Position numbers and translations under genes: made by a program. Positions 22,150-33,635 of a stretch of 64,000 nucleotides of DNA are shown here, in pieces. Source of the stretch: Protula sp. h YS-2021 (lineage: Eukaryota > Annelida > Polychaeta > Sabellida > Serpulidae); the NCBI GenBank assembly GCA_949752745.1, contig OX457027.1, positions 87,937,720 to 88,001,719 of the forward strand, in the 5' to 3' direction. Within the stretch, counting starts at the first letter, position 1, and every line of letters starts with the position of its first letter. The notes beneath the pieces were generated by a model, which was given only the letters and a program-made list of their open reading frames with translations, ran no database searches and had not been told where the DNA came from.

Positions 22150-22966
22150 CGGTAGAGCAGTGTGCATAGCCCACATATTCCCAACAGGTCTCCTCTCAAT
22201 TAAACACGGCCATCAATAGTCAATGAAGAGCTGAAATTTTCCAAGTCCAGTTGGTGCCTTTTCCTTGGACGAACCTGCCCCATTTACAATACCGATCCGT
22301 TTTTGTTCCCATAGAAGCTAAACACCAAGTTTCACTAAAATCCCTGCAGTTGCTCTTGAGATATCGTGTTAAAAAACTCACTCCGATGCCGAATAATTTC
22401 CAGGATTTGGTAAGTTTCAAAGTCCATTTTGTTTAATTTTCCTCGGGCCAAGCTAACTCATTCTCAATACCGATACTTGTTTGTGCCCATAAAAGCTTAA
22501 TACCAAGTTCCATTAAAATTCCTGCAGTTGCTCTTGAATGATATCGTGTTAACAAATTCATTCCGATGCTGAATAATTTCCAGGATTTGGTACATTTCAA
22601 AGTCCATTTGGTTGATTTTCCTTGGGCCAACCTAACTCACTTACAATACCGATCCTTGTTAGTGCCCAAAGAAGCTAAACACCCTTGCATTAAAATGCTT
22701 GCAGTTTTTCTTGAGATATCGTGCTAAATAGTCAATCACGAGCTGAAATTTTCTAACTCCAGCTTGTCCATTTTCCTTGGACGAACCTGGTCCATTTACA
22801 ATACCGATCTCTGTTTGCTCCCATAGAAGCTACATACCAAGTTTCAGAAAACCTTGCTGGGGCCTTTAAGTTATCGTGTTAACAAGCTCTTGATGACAGA
22901 CCGACAGACCGACGGACCGATCGATCGCATATATTCCCCACAGGTTCTACCTGTGGGGAATAAAAC
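22150..22966 (+). mobile_element. Tandem-repeat element ending in a perfect hairpin
   Basis: Three or four copies of a unit of about 180 bp: TTTCCTTGGACGAACCTG, CAATACCGATC, GTTCCCATAGAAGCTAAACA, CCAAGTTTCA, CCCTGCAGTTGCTCTTGAGA. They lead into GACAGACCGACAGACCGACG and then a hairpin at 22934-22960 (12-bp perfect stem TTCCCCACAGGT, 3-nt loop). This architecture is like the non-autonomous Helitron-type or pearl-like elements described in bivalves. No ORF. Confidence 0.6.
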
Positions 22967-24030
22967 ATGCAGAAAATACGATGTGTGCACTCACATAATG
23001 GTTTATCCATTAAACATACGTGAAAATCTGAAACTTCTAGCAATATTAATTAGAATTTAAGAAATCTTAAAAAGAATGTCTGCGTGTTTTCTGCTGCTTT
23101 GAAAAGGATGTGACGTCATAGTGACGCAATACATGACAAATTTGTGACACACTTCTGACAAGTCCGCCACAAGTTTTTGTCACTTTGTGACGAGGCATTG
23201 GTCAAAAGTTCGTAAGGATCCGGGTGAGCGCCAGTTTGTGAAAGTGACAATCAGTGGTTAAGTTCTGACAATCTGTGACGAGGCAAAATTATGTCTGTAA
23301 GTAAAATGAAGGGTCACCAATACGAATGTAAATTGTAATGTAAAAAATATCTAGAGCGACCAGTGCAAAAAAACATAAGAGTACACACTGTCAACCGACA
23401 ACCATTTAGTTTCTTGTCTTTGCAAAACAAAAACCAATGTCTCCCCGATTAAACCCACAAATCGCCAATAACCATTTTCCTTTTTTTCTTATTGTTGAAA
23501 CAAAGGATTCATTTCTGCAACCATAATCATACTTAATTGTCACAAATTCAAAAATAAACAAAACTACATGGTGTTCACTAAAACAGATAAAATTACACGT
23601 CTTTTTTTTCCTAATCTGGAAGATAGTCACTAATACGGGTTTTACTGTGCGTCCTTCATGTCCGGGTCTGGAAGTTGGTCACCTCAGCACTTTTACTGTA
23701 CGCAGTCTTTTTTATCCGGGTCTGTAAGGTGCTCGCTGATCAGCAATTCCTACTTCATTGGTAATTTTTCTTACTTTGCTAGCCGTCACCCCTCCCTCCC
23801 CCTCGGCCGTCTTATGTAGGTACGACTCTTAAAGAAACCCTAGCACTTTATCCAAGGTTACGGTAATTGTGTGTACCCTAGTTGTTCTTATAGCCATGAT
23901 ATATTACCATGTCTTCGGCCAAAACGCACTAGAAAGGCATTCTTCATAACTGCCAAACACATAAATCCACTCGGTGGGAAAGGGGATGACGACTTTATAA
24001 TGCGCCATAACTGACACCTACCTCAGCGGG
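22967..24030. other. Spacer, nothing coding recognised
   Basis: 23100-23290 repeats short GTGACGAGGCA- and TGACAA-type motifs. 23640-23745 holds an imperfect tandem pair around TCCGGGTCTG. No gene seen. Confidence 0.5.
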
Positions 24031-24034
24031 TAAA

Positions 24035-24746
24035 GGGAACAGACCCCCCCCCCCAACAGACCCCCCTTTTTGCAGTAGTAGGAACAGAACCCCCCCCCCC
24101 CCCCCCAACATTTTTTATCATTATAAATAATGTTTCAGTATCTCTGTGAAATTAAATTTTAAAAAATCAAGTTATTTTGGGGATAACAGAGCAGCGAGCA
24201 GATATCCAGAATCTATGTTCACTTTCTATTGAATACATCTCCGGCTCTTGGGTCGGGGTGTGCGTGTTTCGCTAATCTGCTGTTAACTTTGTGCGGATTG
24301 AATCTCCGTTAATTGGGTGTTTGTTTTGACAGAGAGGTTTTGGTTGCATTCGAGTTCTGTAATTGTGTTGATGCTATTGGTGTGATCTCACAGTCATCAA
24401 TGTGTTAATGCTAATAGTCTTATCAAATTACAATTGCCATCACTCTTTGATCACGATGAAACAACATCAATACATCCTTTCATCCTTTTCATTACGATGA
24501 AAGGGCATTGGCACATGTTTTCATCGTGATGAAAAGGTGTTGTATTAACAATAAACACGCAATTTAAAACAACAATTGAAAATTGTAAAATGCAGAAATA
24601 TATAAATAAAAAAAATATTTCAAAAAAATATATATCTCAGGACATAATATATACACATATAATGGGGGGGGGGGGGGTTCTGTTCCTGGGGGGGGGGTCT
24701 GCTACCAAAACAGGGGGGTCTGTTACGGGGGGGGGGTCTGTTCCTA
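24035..24746. mobile_element. Candidate element with inverted poly-C/poly-G ends
   Basis: Left arm (24035-24108): GGAACAGACC followed by C-runs of 9-18 nt, repeated three times. Right arm (24664-24746): G-runs followed by GGTCTGTTCC, also repeated. The arms are inverted copies. The interior is AT-rich without an ORF. No clean target duplication, so the boundaries are approximate. Confidence 0.55.
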
Positions 24747-24749
24747 CAT

Positions 24750-25130
24750 CCGACTCAGTGACATGATACGGAATAGCTGTATATGAGTAACGCGCAACAA
24801 GATCAAATACGGGCAACTAAATAGGCACAGGCAAAGAAACAGCTATAAGTCAACACCAATGCTGTTAATGTTTTCAAGCACTCTAAAGAATGCAGGAACA
24901 CTTAAGAATCTTTTGGAAAACGCTGAAATTCCCAGCGCATTTAACAACTATACTTCGTTAACAAAAGAGCCAACAATGTGCGAAAGGCGGGAGATGGAGG
25001 GGGTCTTGGTGATCTAAATTAATTTTCTATGAATTAAATGTTTTGCAAAAACCGTGCGACTTATCCAAGGAATAACTAAACCAAATTTGAAGTCGCTCGA
25101 CTTTCCACTATCAAGATATGTTGCTTAACA
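24750..25130. other. Spacer, nothing recognised
   Basis: No conserved ORF, repeat or TE end seen. Confidence 0.4.
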
Positions 25131-26906
25131 ATAGATAAATTTTTACGTAATGACGCCTTTCTTAATTTCACTACACGCATCAAAACTTGAAACACTTGTT
25201 CAAGTTGTATGCATGTTTTACACGATGACGCCATGGACCGTTTTCGTTCGTTCTACTCGCGACAAAATTTGATAGAATCTTTCCGTTCTGCCAAGCAAAA
25301 ATATCCATCCAGTTTGAACTTTCCCCGATGTTCAGCGGCTGAGAAATCTTGCAATATTTTAACGTAATTACGTCATACGCCTGTCTTAATTTTGCCACAT
25401 ATAACAAAAGTTGAAAAACAGTCCGACCGATCCAAGAAATTCCCACATGAAACTTGAATAGATACGACTTTCCGTTATCGAGATATTTTGCATACAAAAT
25501 CTTGTGAAAACTAGACCGAATTTCGCTACACGTAGCGAAATAGCACCCACTTGCAAGGGCAGAGACACAACAAATTTGGTCAAAGACAAATAAATCAAAT
25601 TCAGTTTTCTAACTGTTGTTAAGATACTGGTCAACTTACAGTTTTTGACCTTGACCATGACGGAGGAGGTCAAGATCACCCAGGTACCTCTTATATAACG
25701 TCATTTTTAGGCCGAAAGGGTCGAAAATGAGCTCAAAATCGCTCTATCTCTAACCGTTTTCGAGATAATAGCCAACTTCCGGTTTTTGACCTTGACCGTG
25801 ACTCAGAAGGTCAAGGTCACCAAGGTACCTCTTATGTAACGTTGTTTAGGCCCAAAGGGTCGAAAATGAGCTCAAAATCGCTCTATCTCTAACCGTTTTC
25901 GAGATAATAGTCAACTTCCGGTTTTTGACCTTGACCGTGACCCAGAAGGTCAAGGTCACCGAGGTACCTCATATGTAGCGTTGCTTAGGCCCAAAGGGTC
26001 GAAAATGAGCTCAAAATCGCTCTATCTCTAACCGTTTTCGAGATAATAGTCAACTTCCGGTTTTTGACCTTGACCGTGACCCAGATAGTCAAGGTCACCG
26101 AGGTACCTCTTATGTAACGTTGTTTAGGCCCAAAGGGTCGAAAATGAGCTCAAAATCGCTCTATCTCTAACGGTTTTCGAGATAATAGTCAACTTCCGGT
26201 TTTTGACCTTGACCGTGACCCAGAAGGTCAAGGTCACCGAGGTACCTCTTATGTAACGTTGTTTAAGCCCAAACGGTCGAAAATGAGCTCAAAATCGCTC
26301 TATCTCTCACCGTTTTCAAGATGAGTCGGCCTGTCGTTAAGGACGCGTGAAGTCACGTGACCTTTGACCTTGACCCTCAAGGTCAAGGTTAGTGATGAAA
26401 GTTTACCCTTTACTTAGTACGTTTTATGCATTCACACTGGGATTTGAGCACCTTTGTGGCTACTTTTCGTGATTAATAGGTGTTTCCAAAAATATTTTGA
26501 CCTCAATTTGAACTTGACCTCTGAGGTGCAAGGTCAAAAAATTTTACGGATTTGACGACAACTTATTACCCTCTATGTCTCTGCCACATGCCGTCTTTTT
26601 ACGACAAACCCTGTAGGAGGAGTTTTCTGGAAACCACTTTGAGGTCAGAAAAACTTTGACCTCAAATTTGACCTTGACCTTCAAGGTCAAGGTAAAAAAA
26701 TTTCGGCGATTTGACGACATCTCGTCACCCTCTATCACTGTGCCAAATTTCATCGTCCTACGTCAAATAGCGTAGGAGGAGTTTTCTGGAAACCTCCGTG
26801 ACGGAAAAAAAAAAAAAGAGAAAAAAAAAGGAAAAAAAAAAGGGCAGCAATTTCGAGAAAAACTACAAACTTATTCCCATTTGCAAACGAAGTTTGCAAG
26901 TGGGAA
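25130..26906. mobile_element. Satellite-bearing element (139-bp unit), copy 1
   Basis: 25634-26326 has about five copies of a 139-bp unit (CGAGATAATAGTCAACTTCC, TTTTTGACCTTGACC, AGGTCAAGGTCACCGAGGTA, GGTCGAAAATGAGCTCAAAA). Period checked at 25761, 25900, 26039 and 26178. It is followed by a unique tail (TCATCGTCCTACGTCAAATA, TAGGAGGAGTTTTCTGGAAA, poly-A) ending in a hairpin at 26874-26906 with a 15-bp stem (TTCCCATTTGCAAAC). 25130-25630 has looser repeats of about 150 bp of a related kind. A second copy with the same tail is at 38826-40095. No ORF. Confidence 0.75.
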
Positions 26907-26909
26907 ATA

Positions 26910-27925
26910 TATGCAAATGTCATAAAATTAACGATGCTCCGTGAATGGGTACCCTAGTTGGTTCCTGGTTTATTAGGTTTTACCACGTACAGTTAAACAG
27001 TTGCACTGCACTTATTTTATGTCTTTTAAATGTTGTGACTTAAATTATCAAAATGTATGAGGGAGATAGATCAAAGACTCAATTTGGGAACATTTTACAA
27101 AGTTTTCTAAGGAAGAAACATTGCACATATATATATATATGGCGGCCGCCTCCCACATCCTTTCAAATTATGAGCTATTTGTTACCAATTTGTTAAACAT
27201 CAACCATAACAAAACATATATGCAGAAAATATTGTTTTTAACTATTCATCTTCTCGAGTGCGTTCTCCTAAACATCCAAAATATGACGAAAAGATAAGGA
27301 AATGAAGCATCCAGCTTTCGATTAAATGATTTAATGATAAGTTTCGATTTAAAACTTAATCGCGTCACGAATTATGTTTAAAGGACAACAGGACTTTTCG
27401 CTTTTATAACAAAGGCCAACATTATAAAACAATATTCAAAGTTATATTTCTACCCATACAATTAACACAAATAACTCATAATTTGACCCACTGGCCACCA
27501 TATTTTTTTTTCTAAATTTATTCTTAACTGATTTCGATTTACAAATAACAATAGCCATGAGTTGATTAACATAAGAAAGTTCCCAACGCTGCGTAGTAAT
27601 AAAGTATCTATATATTAACATTTTACACTTAAACATATTTGTTTCCTTTACCAAAACGAATCCTAACAATGCTAGAGTTCTTCAAAAATCGTCGAATTCA
27701 TCTCATGAATGAATTTATAACAATATACACGCGAAACATGTGTGTCATAATCTGCAGAACAAAATTATCACCAACTCCGACGAAAAATGAACGAGATTTT
27801 TTAAAAAAGTTACAGAACTGAAACACATAACGCAAAGTGATGGGACAACCCAGGTCTTGCGACAGCAAGCCTTGGCTAAAGACACTACAATATGAATAGC
27901 AAAGTAGCAATACACAGGGAAACTT
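26910..27925. other. Spacer, nothing recognised
   Basis: AT-rich with a short TATATA run at 27128-27140. No conserved ORF found. Confidence 0.5.
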
Positions 27926-27929
27926 GACT

Positions 27930-28545
27930 ATGTCTCAAGGAGTACTTCTATCCCCGATGGGGGTTATGGTGTGTGTAAGGCTGTTGCGTGATGACAACGC
28001 AAAATTTAAAAGTGGAAGGATAGGTAGACGTAGTGTCTAATACTTAAACGAATCAATCCATTAACCAGTAGGCGCGTGAGAATGGCGTAGGAACGCTAAG
28101 TAAAGCGCCAATTTTCAAAAGTCAACCATTCTGTCAATTTTTGCCCCATTCGGAAAATTCTTAATGACTGCACTACGGAAGGTTCCAGAGAAGCCGTGTA
28201 CAAAATTTGAAACGAATCTGTCTATTAATGTGGCCTGTAGACGCGTGAGACTGCCGTATATACGCTAAGTCCAGTGCCAATTTTCAGTGCCGATCCGGAA
28301 AATTCTTGGTCACTGCACTGCGGAAGGGTCCAGAGAAGCCGTGTACAAAATTTGAAACGAATCTATATATTAATGTGGCCTGTAGGCGCGTGAGACTGAA
28401 GCGTGACAGACGGAGAGAAGCCGTGTACAAAATTTGAAACGAATCTATATATTAATGTGGCCTGTAGGCGCGTGAGACTGAAGCGTGACAGACGGACAGA
28501 CCGAAAAGTTCAAAACTATATCCCTCCGTTTCACGGGGGATAATT
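27930..28545. mobile_element. Tandem-repeat element with GACAGACGGACAGACC tail
   Basis: Four diverged units around GTACAAAATTTGAAACGAAT, CTATATATTAATGTGGCCTG and TAGGCGCGTGAGACTG, then GACAGACGGACAGACC and a terminal inverted motif TCCCTCCGTTTCACGGGGGA. Same layout as the element ending at 22966, with a different core. Confidence 0.6.
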
Positions 28546-28601
28546 TTAAACCTAAGCCTTTTTTCCAGTTATTCGCCTCAAAGGTATTTTACTACTGGTT
28601 A

Positions 28602-28979
28602 TTACCAACGTGTTTCATATTCTATTATGAGTATATACAGCCAATCATTGAAATATTTTGCGTTTTTTGTCCGCTTTCCATCTAGCAATTGCTTGATCGA
28701 ATGAAATTCCTCAATACTCGGCCCCAATAGACTAACAATCATAAGCTCTTCAAGCTCATTGGAGGACAAGCTGTTGCGTAGGCTTGTCTTTATTAGATTC
28801 TGGCAGCTAAAGCCTCGCTCGACATCAGCGGTATGAAGTGGTAGCAACAGAGTAATTTGGGCTAGTATTAACAGGTTTGGGAATGAGCTGCCATGAAATT
28901 TGTGAATAAACTTCCAAAGTTCTTGCGTACACTGGACAGGGTACTTCTGTTTTCGCACCACACCTTCACCAACACCCAC
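28602..28979 (-). pseudogene. hAT transposase C-terminal dimerisation region, decayed
   Basis: The frame carries FPNLLILAQITLLLPLHTAD, then VERGFSCQNLIKTSLRNSL and ELEELMIVSLLGPSIEEF. This is the hAT dimerisation signature (P.L..LA...L..P...A..ERGFS..N.IKT..RN.L....L..L), as in ZNF862-like or SCAND3-like hAT-derived proteins. It is a fragment, followed upstream by a separate frame at 29065-29367. No zinc finger or DDE part is intact. Confidence 0.8.
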
Positions 28980-29064
28980 TCTTGAACTGTGGCATCCGCA
29001 TCAACAATGGCTTTCAATTCCTGGTCGCTTCGTGAAGTTTTCTCTGTTAATTCAGTTAAAACGA

Positions 29065-29367
29065 TCAGTTCTTCCTTTCGTATGCATCTATTTTCCCTTC
29101 TTCCAAAAAGGATAATTGTCGCATGCCAAATGCGTCAAATGCGTTGACAATAATCCTAGTATCTGTTGGAAATCTTGCCATGATGCGGTCAAGCAAATCA
29201 CGAGTAAAATCCCGTTTTATTTCTTTCAGCTCCTCGGGATAATATGAAGGGAACTGGAGTTGTACGGTTCCGTACATGTATTTTCCGTCGACCACTTTTA
29301 CTTTTGACTGGAGTTCCTTCGAATAAAATCCTTGACTTTTTTCAATTTTGACCAATGCTCGAAGCAT
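29065..29367 (-). pseudogene. hAT transposase middle region, decayed
   Basis: It encodes SKVKVVDGKYMYGTVQLQF, LKEIKRDFTRDLLDRIMARF, and NAFDAFGMRQLSFLEEG. Position and style fit the region just upstream of the hAT dimerisation domain. The reading frame is broken before 28979. About 400 bp further upstream (29770-29777) is CAGCCCTG, which would be the inverted CAGGGCTG end of a hAT element. The opposite end was not found. Confidence 0.65.
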
Positions 29368-29777
29368 TGATCGATTTAAACGAGTACATTTTGAATTGAA
29401 GGCCCGATCAAAGCGATATCAAGATTCTGCTTTTGAAATATCAGATTTAACTGGGTTATCGTTGGGATCATATCCATTACCAGAATCCATTCCAATATAA
29501 TCTCGGCTCAAATATGGATTATGGTTTGCTTCTGTTTTCAAAATATACTGCCATAGCCTTTATGAACATACTTAATTACTATAAAAAGAGTGAAAGTGAA
29601 TAAAAAAGACGGAAAAATATACAATAAAAAAAAATAATAATCGGTGCGCGCCCTCATGAAAAGTTTGCGCACTCTTACAAAATTTTGCGCACTGGCGTGC
29701 GCGTCGTCCTCGCCAGGGCGCGCACCTTTTCATTTTTTGCGCACTTTGCGCAATCGCGCGCCCAAAAATCAGCCCTG

Positions 29778-30636
29778 TATCTTGCACATAACATTTTGTT
29801 CAAAACAGACTCACACACACACACACACGTAAAGGCACACACAGACACAACGCGCAAACGCTCTGTCTCCCGTTCGTCTGGGAGATATAACACACTAAAT
29901 TTCTTTGTATTTCACTGCAATTAGTAATAATTTTTTGTGACATTTAACTTCTGTCTCATTTATGAAACGCCCTAATACATCATTGGGACTTTTAACAATC
30001 GTGCTCAGAATCGTGCACCGAACTTCTTGTATATTTCCTTTGTATAATAATACCAAAGCTGACAAGAATAAAGTTTGATATATACGTCAAGAAGAATATT
30101 CGTATACTTCTAATGGATAAAATTTGAAAGTATTAATAATCATCTTTCCTGTTGCATATATAGCTCTAGCTTGTCGTACCACCATCATCATAACATTGTG
30201 ATTCAATAATCACCTGAGCAAGACATTTAAACGAGTTTTTAAACAATATTTGCCATAAGTTGTACAAGGCTGGAATTCAGTTTTTTTCAAAAGCCTTTAA
30301 CTTCAAATTAAGAAAAACAAAGCAAACTAGAGCACCCAGTACCCACAAAAACACAAGAGTGCAGGCTTATATCACACTTTGAATAGACACCTATTTAATT
30401 TATAGTTTTTCTAAACAAAAACAAATGTCTCTCCGACTCAACTCAAAATTCACCAACATTTTCCATTTTACTGAAAAAATATTCATTTCTACAAACACAA
30501 TCATAGTTCATTGCTAAAAATTAAAAATATAAAGCAAATTAGAGCGACCAAGTTCTGAAAATTTATCGTTGAATTTGAAAAAAAAAAAAAATCGGTGACA
30601 CAAATGTTTGGGGGTATCCCAACATCTGATTCCTTT
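29778..30636. other. Spacer, nothing coding recognised
   Basis: It contains a short (CA)n run at 29812-29828. The AT-rich remainder shows no protein or TE ends. Confidence 0.5.
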
Positions 30637-30832
30637 TCACTGAAAAGGAATATAAGAATTTTAAAGTTAGTGAGGATTATCAGCAATTACTTTTTGCATC
30701 ACTTCATGTTTTTGTTTCACTGGAAGAGAAAAATAAATCAATGAAAGAGTTTTCACCATTATCTCCATGATGCAAATAGTTATTGCTCATAAACCTCACT
30801 AACTTTAAAATTCTTATGTACCTTTTCAGTGA
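30637..30832. mobile_element. Short fold-back (MITE-like) element, 196 bp
   Basis: Left arm 30637-30675 and right arm 30793-30832 are inverted copies over about 39 bp with two differences (TCACTGAAAAGG...GTTAGTGAGG). The loop is AT-rich. No target duplication resolved. Confidence 0.7.
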
Positions 30833-32040
30833 CTCCTCATCCGGATTATGTCTGGCAATAGGTGAAGATTATATCCAAGTAAAAGCACTTTTGGCACTGT
30901 GGTCAGCTGGACTCAAGATAGACATTCCGTGCAATGAGGAGTACCCGCAAACAGACCGGAATAATCAATCAGCTGATTACACCGGAATAATCAATCAGCT
31001 GATTACCCATTTCCTTATTTATCATTTATCACAAAGAAACAGAAGAAATCTCTTGTTTTTAACAATGAATAAGATGTCCTAATAAATCTATATATTTGTC
31101 TAGTGACATGTTACATGCTCTGTCTGTATTGTTATCGCCCAAAGGTTCAATTTTACCTTTCGACCGATTTTAACTTGCTTACCTCGAACATCTACAAGGG
31201 GGGGGGGGGGGGGAGAACGAATGGCTACAGTAGATGCAAATTGGTGAAATTGAAAAGACCATCTTTCGTGGCTGAAAACAATTTTTATTTGTCAAGTATC
31301 GCAAAATAAGGAATATTTGAGTTTAAAAGGTCGCCAAATTGGCATCTGGTTTATTAAGTTTAGTAGAATTGAACATTTTGTTGTCACCAATTACGATCTA
31401 CTCTGTCTCCTCTCCCTCGTACTCGTACGCGAGTACGAAAACGAACTTGTATCTGCCCACCTGCAAAACACGTCTGGAATCGTTCAAGTCCAACATCAAC
31501 AAGCCAGTTTGCTACATCATCATTACTCCATAACAAAATAGAACTTTTTGTTCGTTCAAACGATTTTCTTTTCGCCTTACAGTTTGAGTTTTCTTGAAAA
31601 CCTCCCCGGCGTTTCATAGTCCCACCTATCTTCAAGAAACACTACACTGTGGAGGCACTCGGGTCTCCCACCACGGGACTGTTTTGATCAGCTGTTCTTC
31701 GCAACTGGCGAGTTGTTCGTTATTATGAAACAGCTGACCTCTGAAGAGCTCTACCTGTTATGCTGGTATTGCTGTTCAATATCTAACCTATTCGGCCTGT
31801 TGTGTATAACAGCTGTAGTGAAGTAAATACGAGCCCCCACTTATTTAACTAAAGAACATTCTGCTAGCAAGCTGAAAAGGTCAGTGACTAAGTGCTCCCA
31901 ATGCTTGTTTCACACATTATTCACACATTATATACATAAAAAATACAATAAAAAAATACACATACTCAGATACCAACACAAAAACCCCTTATTATTTTTA
32001 CAACCCAGTTGTTTGTCCCAGTTAAATAATTCCACACACA
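30833..32040. other. Spacer, nothing coding recognised
   Basis: Contains a 26-bp tandem duplication at about 30956-31007 with an inner AATCAGCTGATT palindrome, and a poly-G run at 31199-31213. The short ORFs near 31317-31541 overlap each other on both strands and show no conserved domain. Confidence 0.45.
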
Positions 32041-32079
32041 TTGACCTCGGTTAGGTCACCACAGACGAACGATGTTAAG

Positions 32080-32761
32080 CTGTGGCCGTATTCACGAACA
32101 TCTAAGTTTATTTACTTAGATATTAAACTTAGATCTCAAGATTAAACTCACGTAAGTTTACTTACTTACATCATATTCACAGAAGTAAACTTACGTAAGT
32201 TTAGTAACTTACATTCTAAGTTCAATATTGCAAAATTTTTATAAATATAGTACGACTAACCGCTATTGTATAAATGGGTTGTCAAATGTAAATATCGAAG
32301 GCCGATGAAAATTTTTAGATATTTCGAGACGGAAAAGCTTCTTTTTGGTTCCGACTCCAAATTTTCGAGATTTTCTACCAAAAAATGAATACTATCTCTG
32401 GAAAATCTATATCAAGTTAAGAGTTCATCGTCATTGTAAACACCTAACGGATTACTCCTATCTCGAAACACTCTTTCCCTCCTAAAAAACCTTTCATAAT
32501 CTCCTTTTAATCTCAATAAATTCATTGTTGCCAAGTAAACCAAACACTCCGGCTATTGATGTGTTGGACTGATTGAACTTAGAAATCTAAGTGTAGTCCG
32601 AAGTAAACTTAGAATTTTGAACTTACACTTGAGTGTAAGTTTAAACTTACATTTTGTGAATACCGCTAAGCTTAACCAACGGGAATCTAAGTTAACTCTT
32701 ACATTTTTGCACTCAGATTGTCTCTAAGTTTAAACTTACACTTTCGTGAATACGGCCACAG
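32080..32761. mobile_element. 682-bp MITE with GGCCGTATTCACGAA ends
   Basis: Inverted ends CTGTGGCCGTATTCACGAA at 32080-32098 and 32743-32761 match over 19 bp. Subterminal AAGTTTAAACTTA and ACTTACGTAAGTTT blocks form further inverted repeats. No ORF. Flanking bases give no clear target duplication. It is inserted within a CAGACGA-type tandem repeat that continues on both sides. Confidence 0.8.
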
Positions 32762-33190
32762 GTCCCAAACAGACGAATGGCGTCATCACCCTGTCCCAAG
32801 CAGACTAGTGACGTCATCAGAAAAAGTCATACGCAGACGAGTAATGTCATCAAAAAGGTAACACGCAGACGGGTGACGTAATCAAAAAGGTCACCTGCAT
32901 ACGGAAGACGTCATCACAAAGATCCCGCCAAACTCCAATTCATATGATTGACGTCAAATCAGGACACGTGACCTGTAACTTTATCAAAGGTCAGACGGCA
33001 AATGGCTGAAATGAGCGACGTCCATCGCATACCGTAATGTCACATTAGATGGAGATATTCATAAGGTCACACAGGCGACGATATCAATCGAATCTTGTTC
33101 CCAGTCCCACTCAAAAGACCGCCATCATGTGGTCACACGGACAAACTTAGATGACCGACATCATAACGTCACACAGACGTCGGTCAAATC
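32762..33190. repeat. Degenerate tandem repeat of about 40 bp with TGACGTCA-like sites
   Basis: Some eight to ten units of the type CAGACGAGTGACGTCATCAA followed by AAGGTCACA. Perfect or near TGACGTCA (CRE) octamers occur at several positions, for example about 32810. The array also extends left of the MITE at 32050-32079. Confidence 0.65.
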
Positions 33191-33635
33191 GGGCCCCCTC
33201 CCCACTCATCAACACGGTGCAAAAAACTGTGGGAATAAATATACACCATAAATGTTCACTTTAAAGTTGAATTCTCTCAAGCTTTGTTTTACACATTTCC
33301 GAAATTCCCATTTCCCCGAAACAATAGAGTGGATACACTAACCAACGTGGTTAGTTCCTTCCAGGTACCGCAGCTTAACACTCACAAAAATTGGTGGAAA
33401 TGATAAGTTTTGGCTCTGATGTGAACAGTCTGAAACTGTTCTCGGAAAAAGTAAGTGATTGGCAAACTCAAATAAACGAACATAAACAAACAATTTTAGC
33501 CATGAATAAAAGCACGGGAAGCCTAATTTGAACGCCTCGAACAACACAGCCGAAAATTTAATCTAGTCTTTTACGGAGTAGAGGAGAGAGAGGGGGAAGA
33601 CTAAACACGTTATAGACACTATACTGCACCAGAAG
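33191..33635. other. Spacer upstream of the ORF1-NADAR gene
   Basis: AT-rich. No promoter motif or coding sequence recognised. Confidence 0.4.

Noticed and set aside
31317..31635. Overlapping ORFs of 64-83 codons on both strands
   Set aside because: Mutually overlapping frames in low-complexity sequence, no conserved motif.
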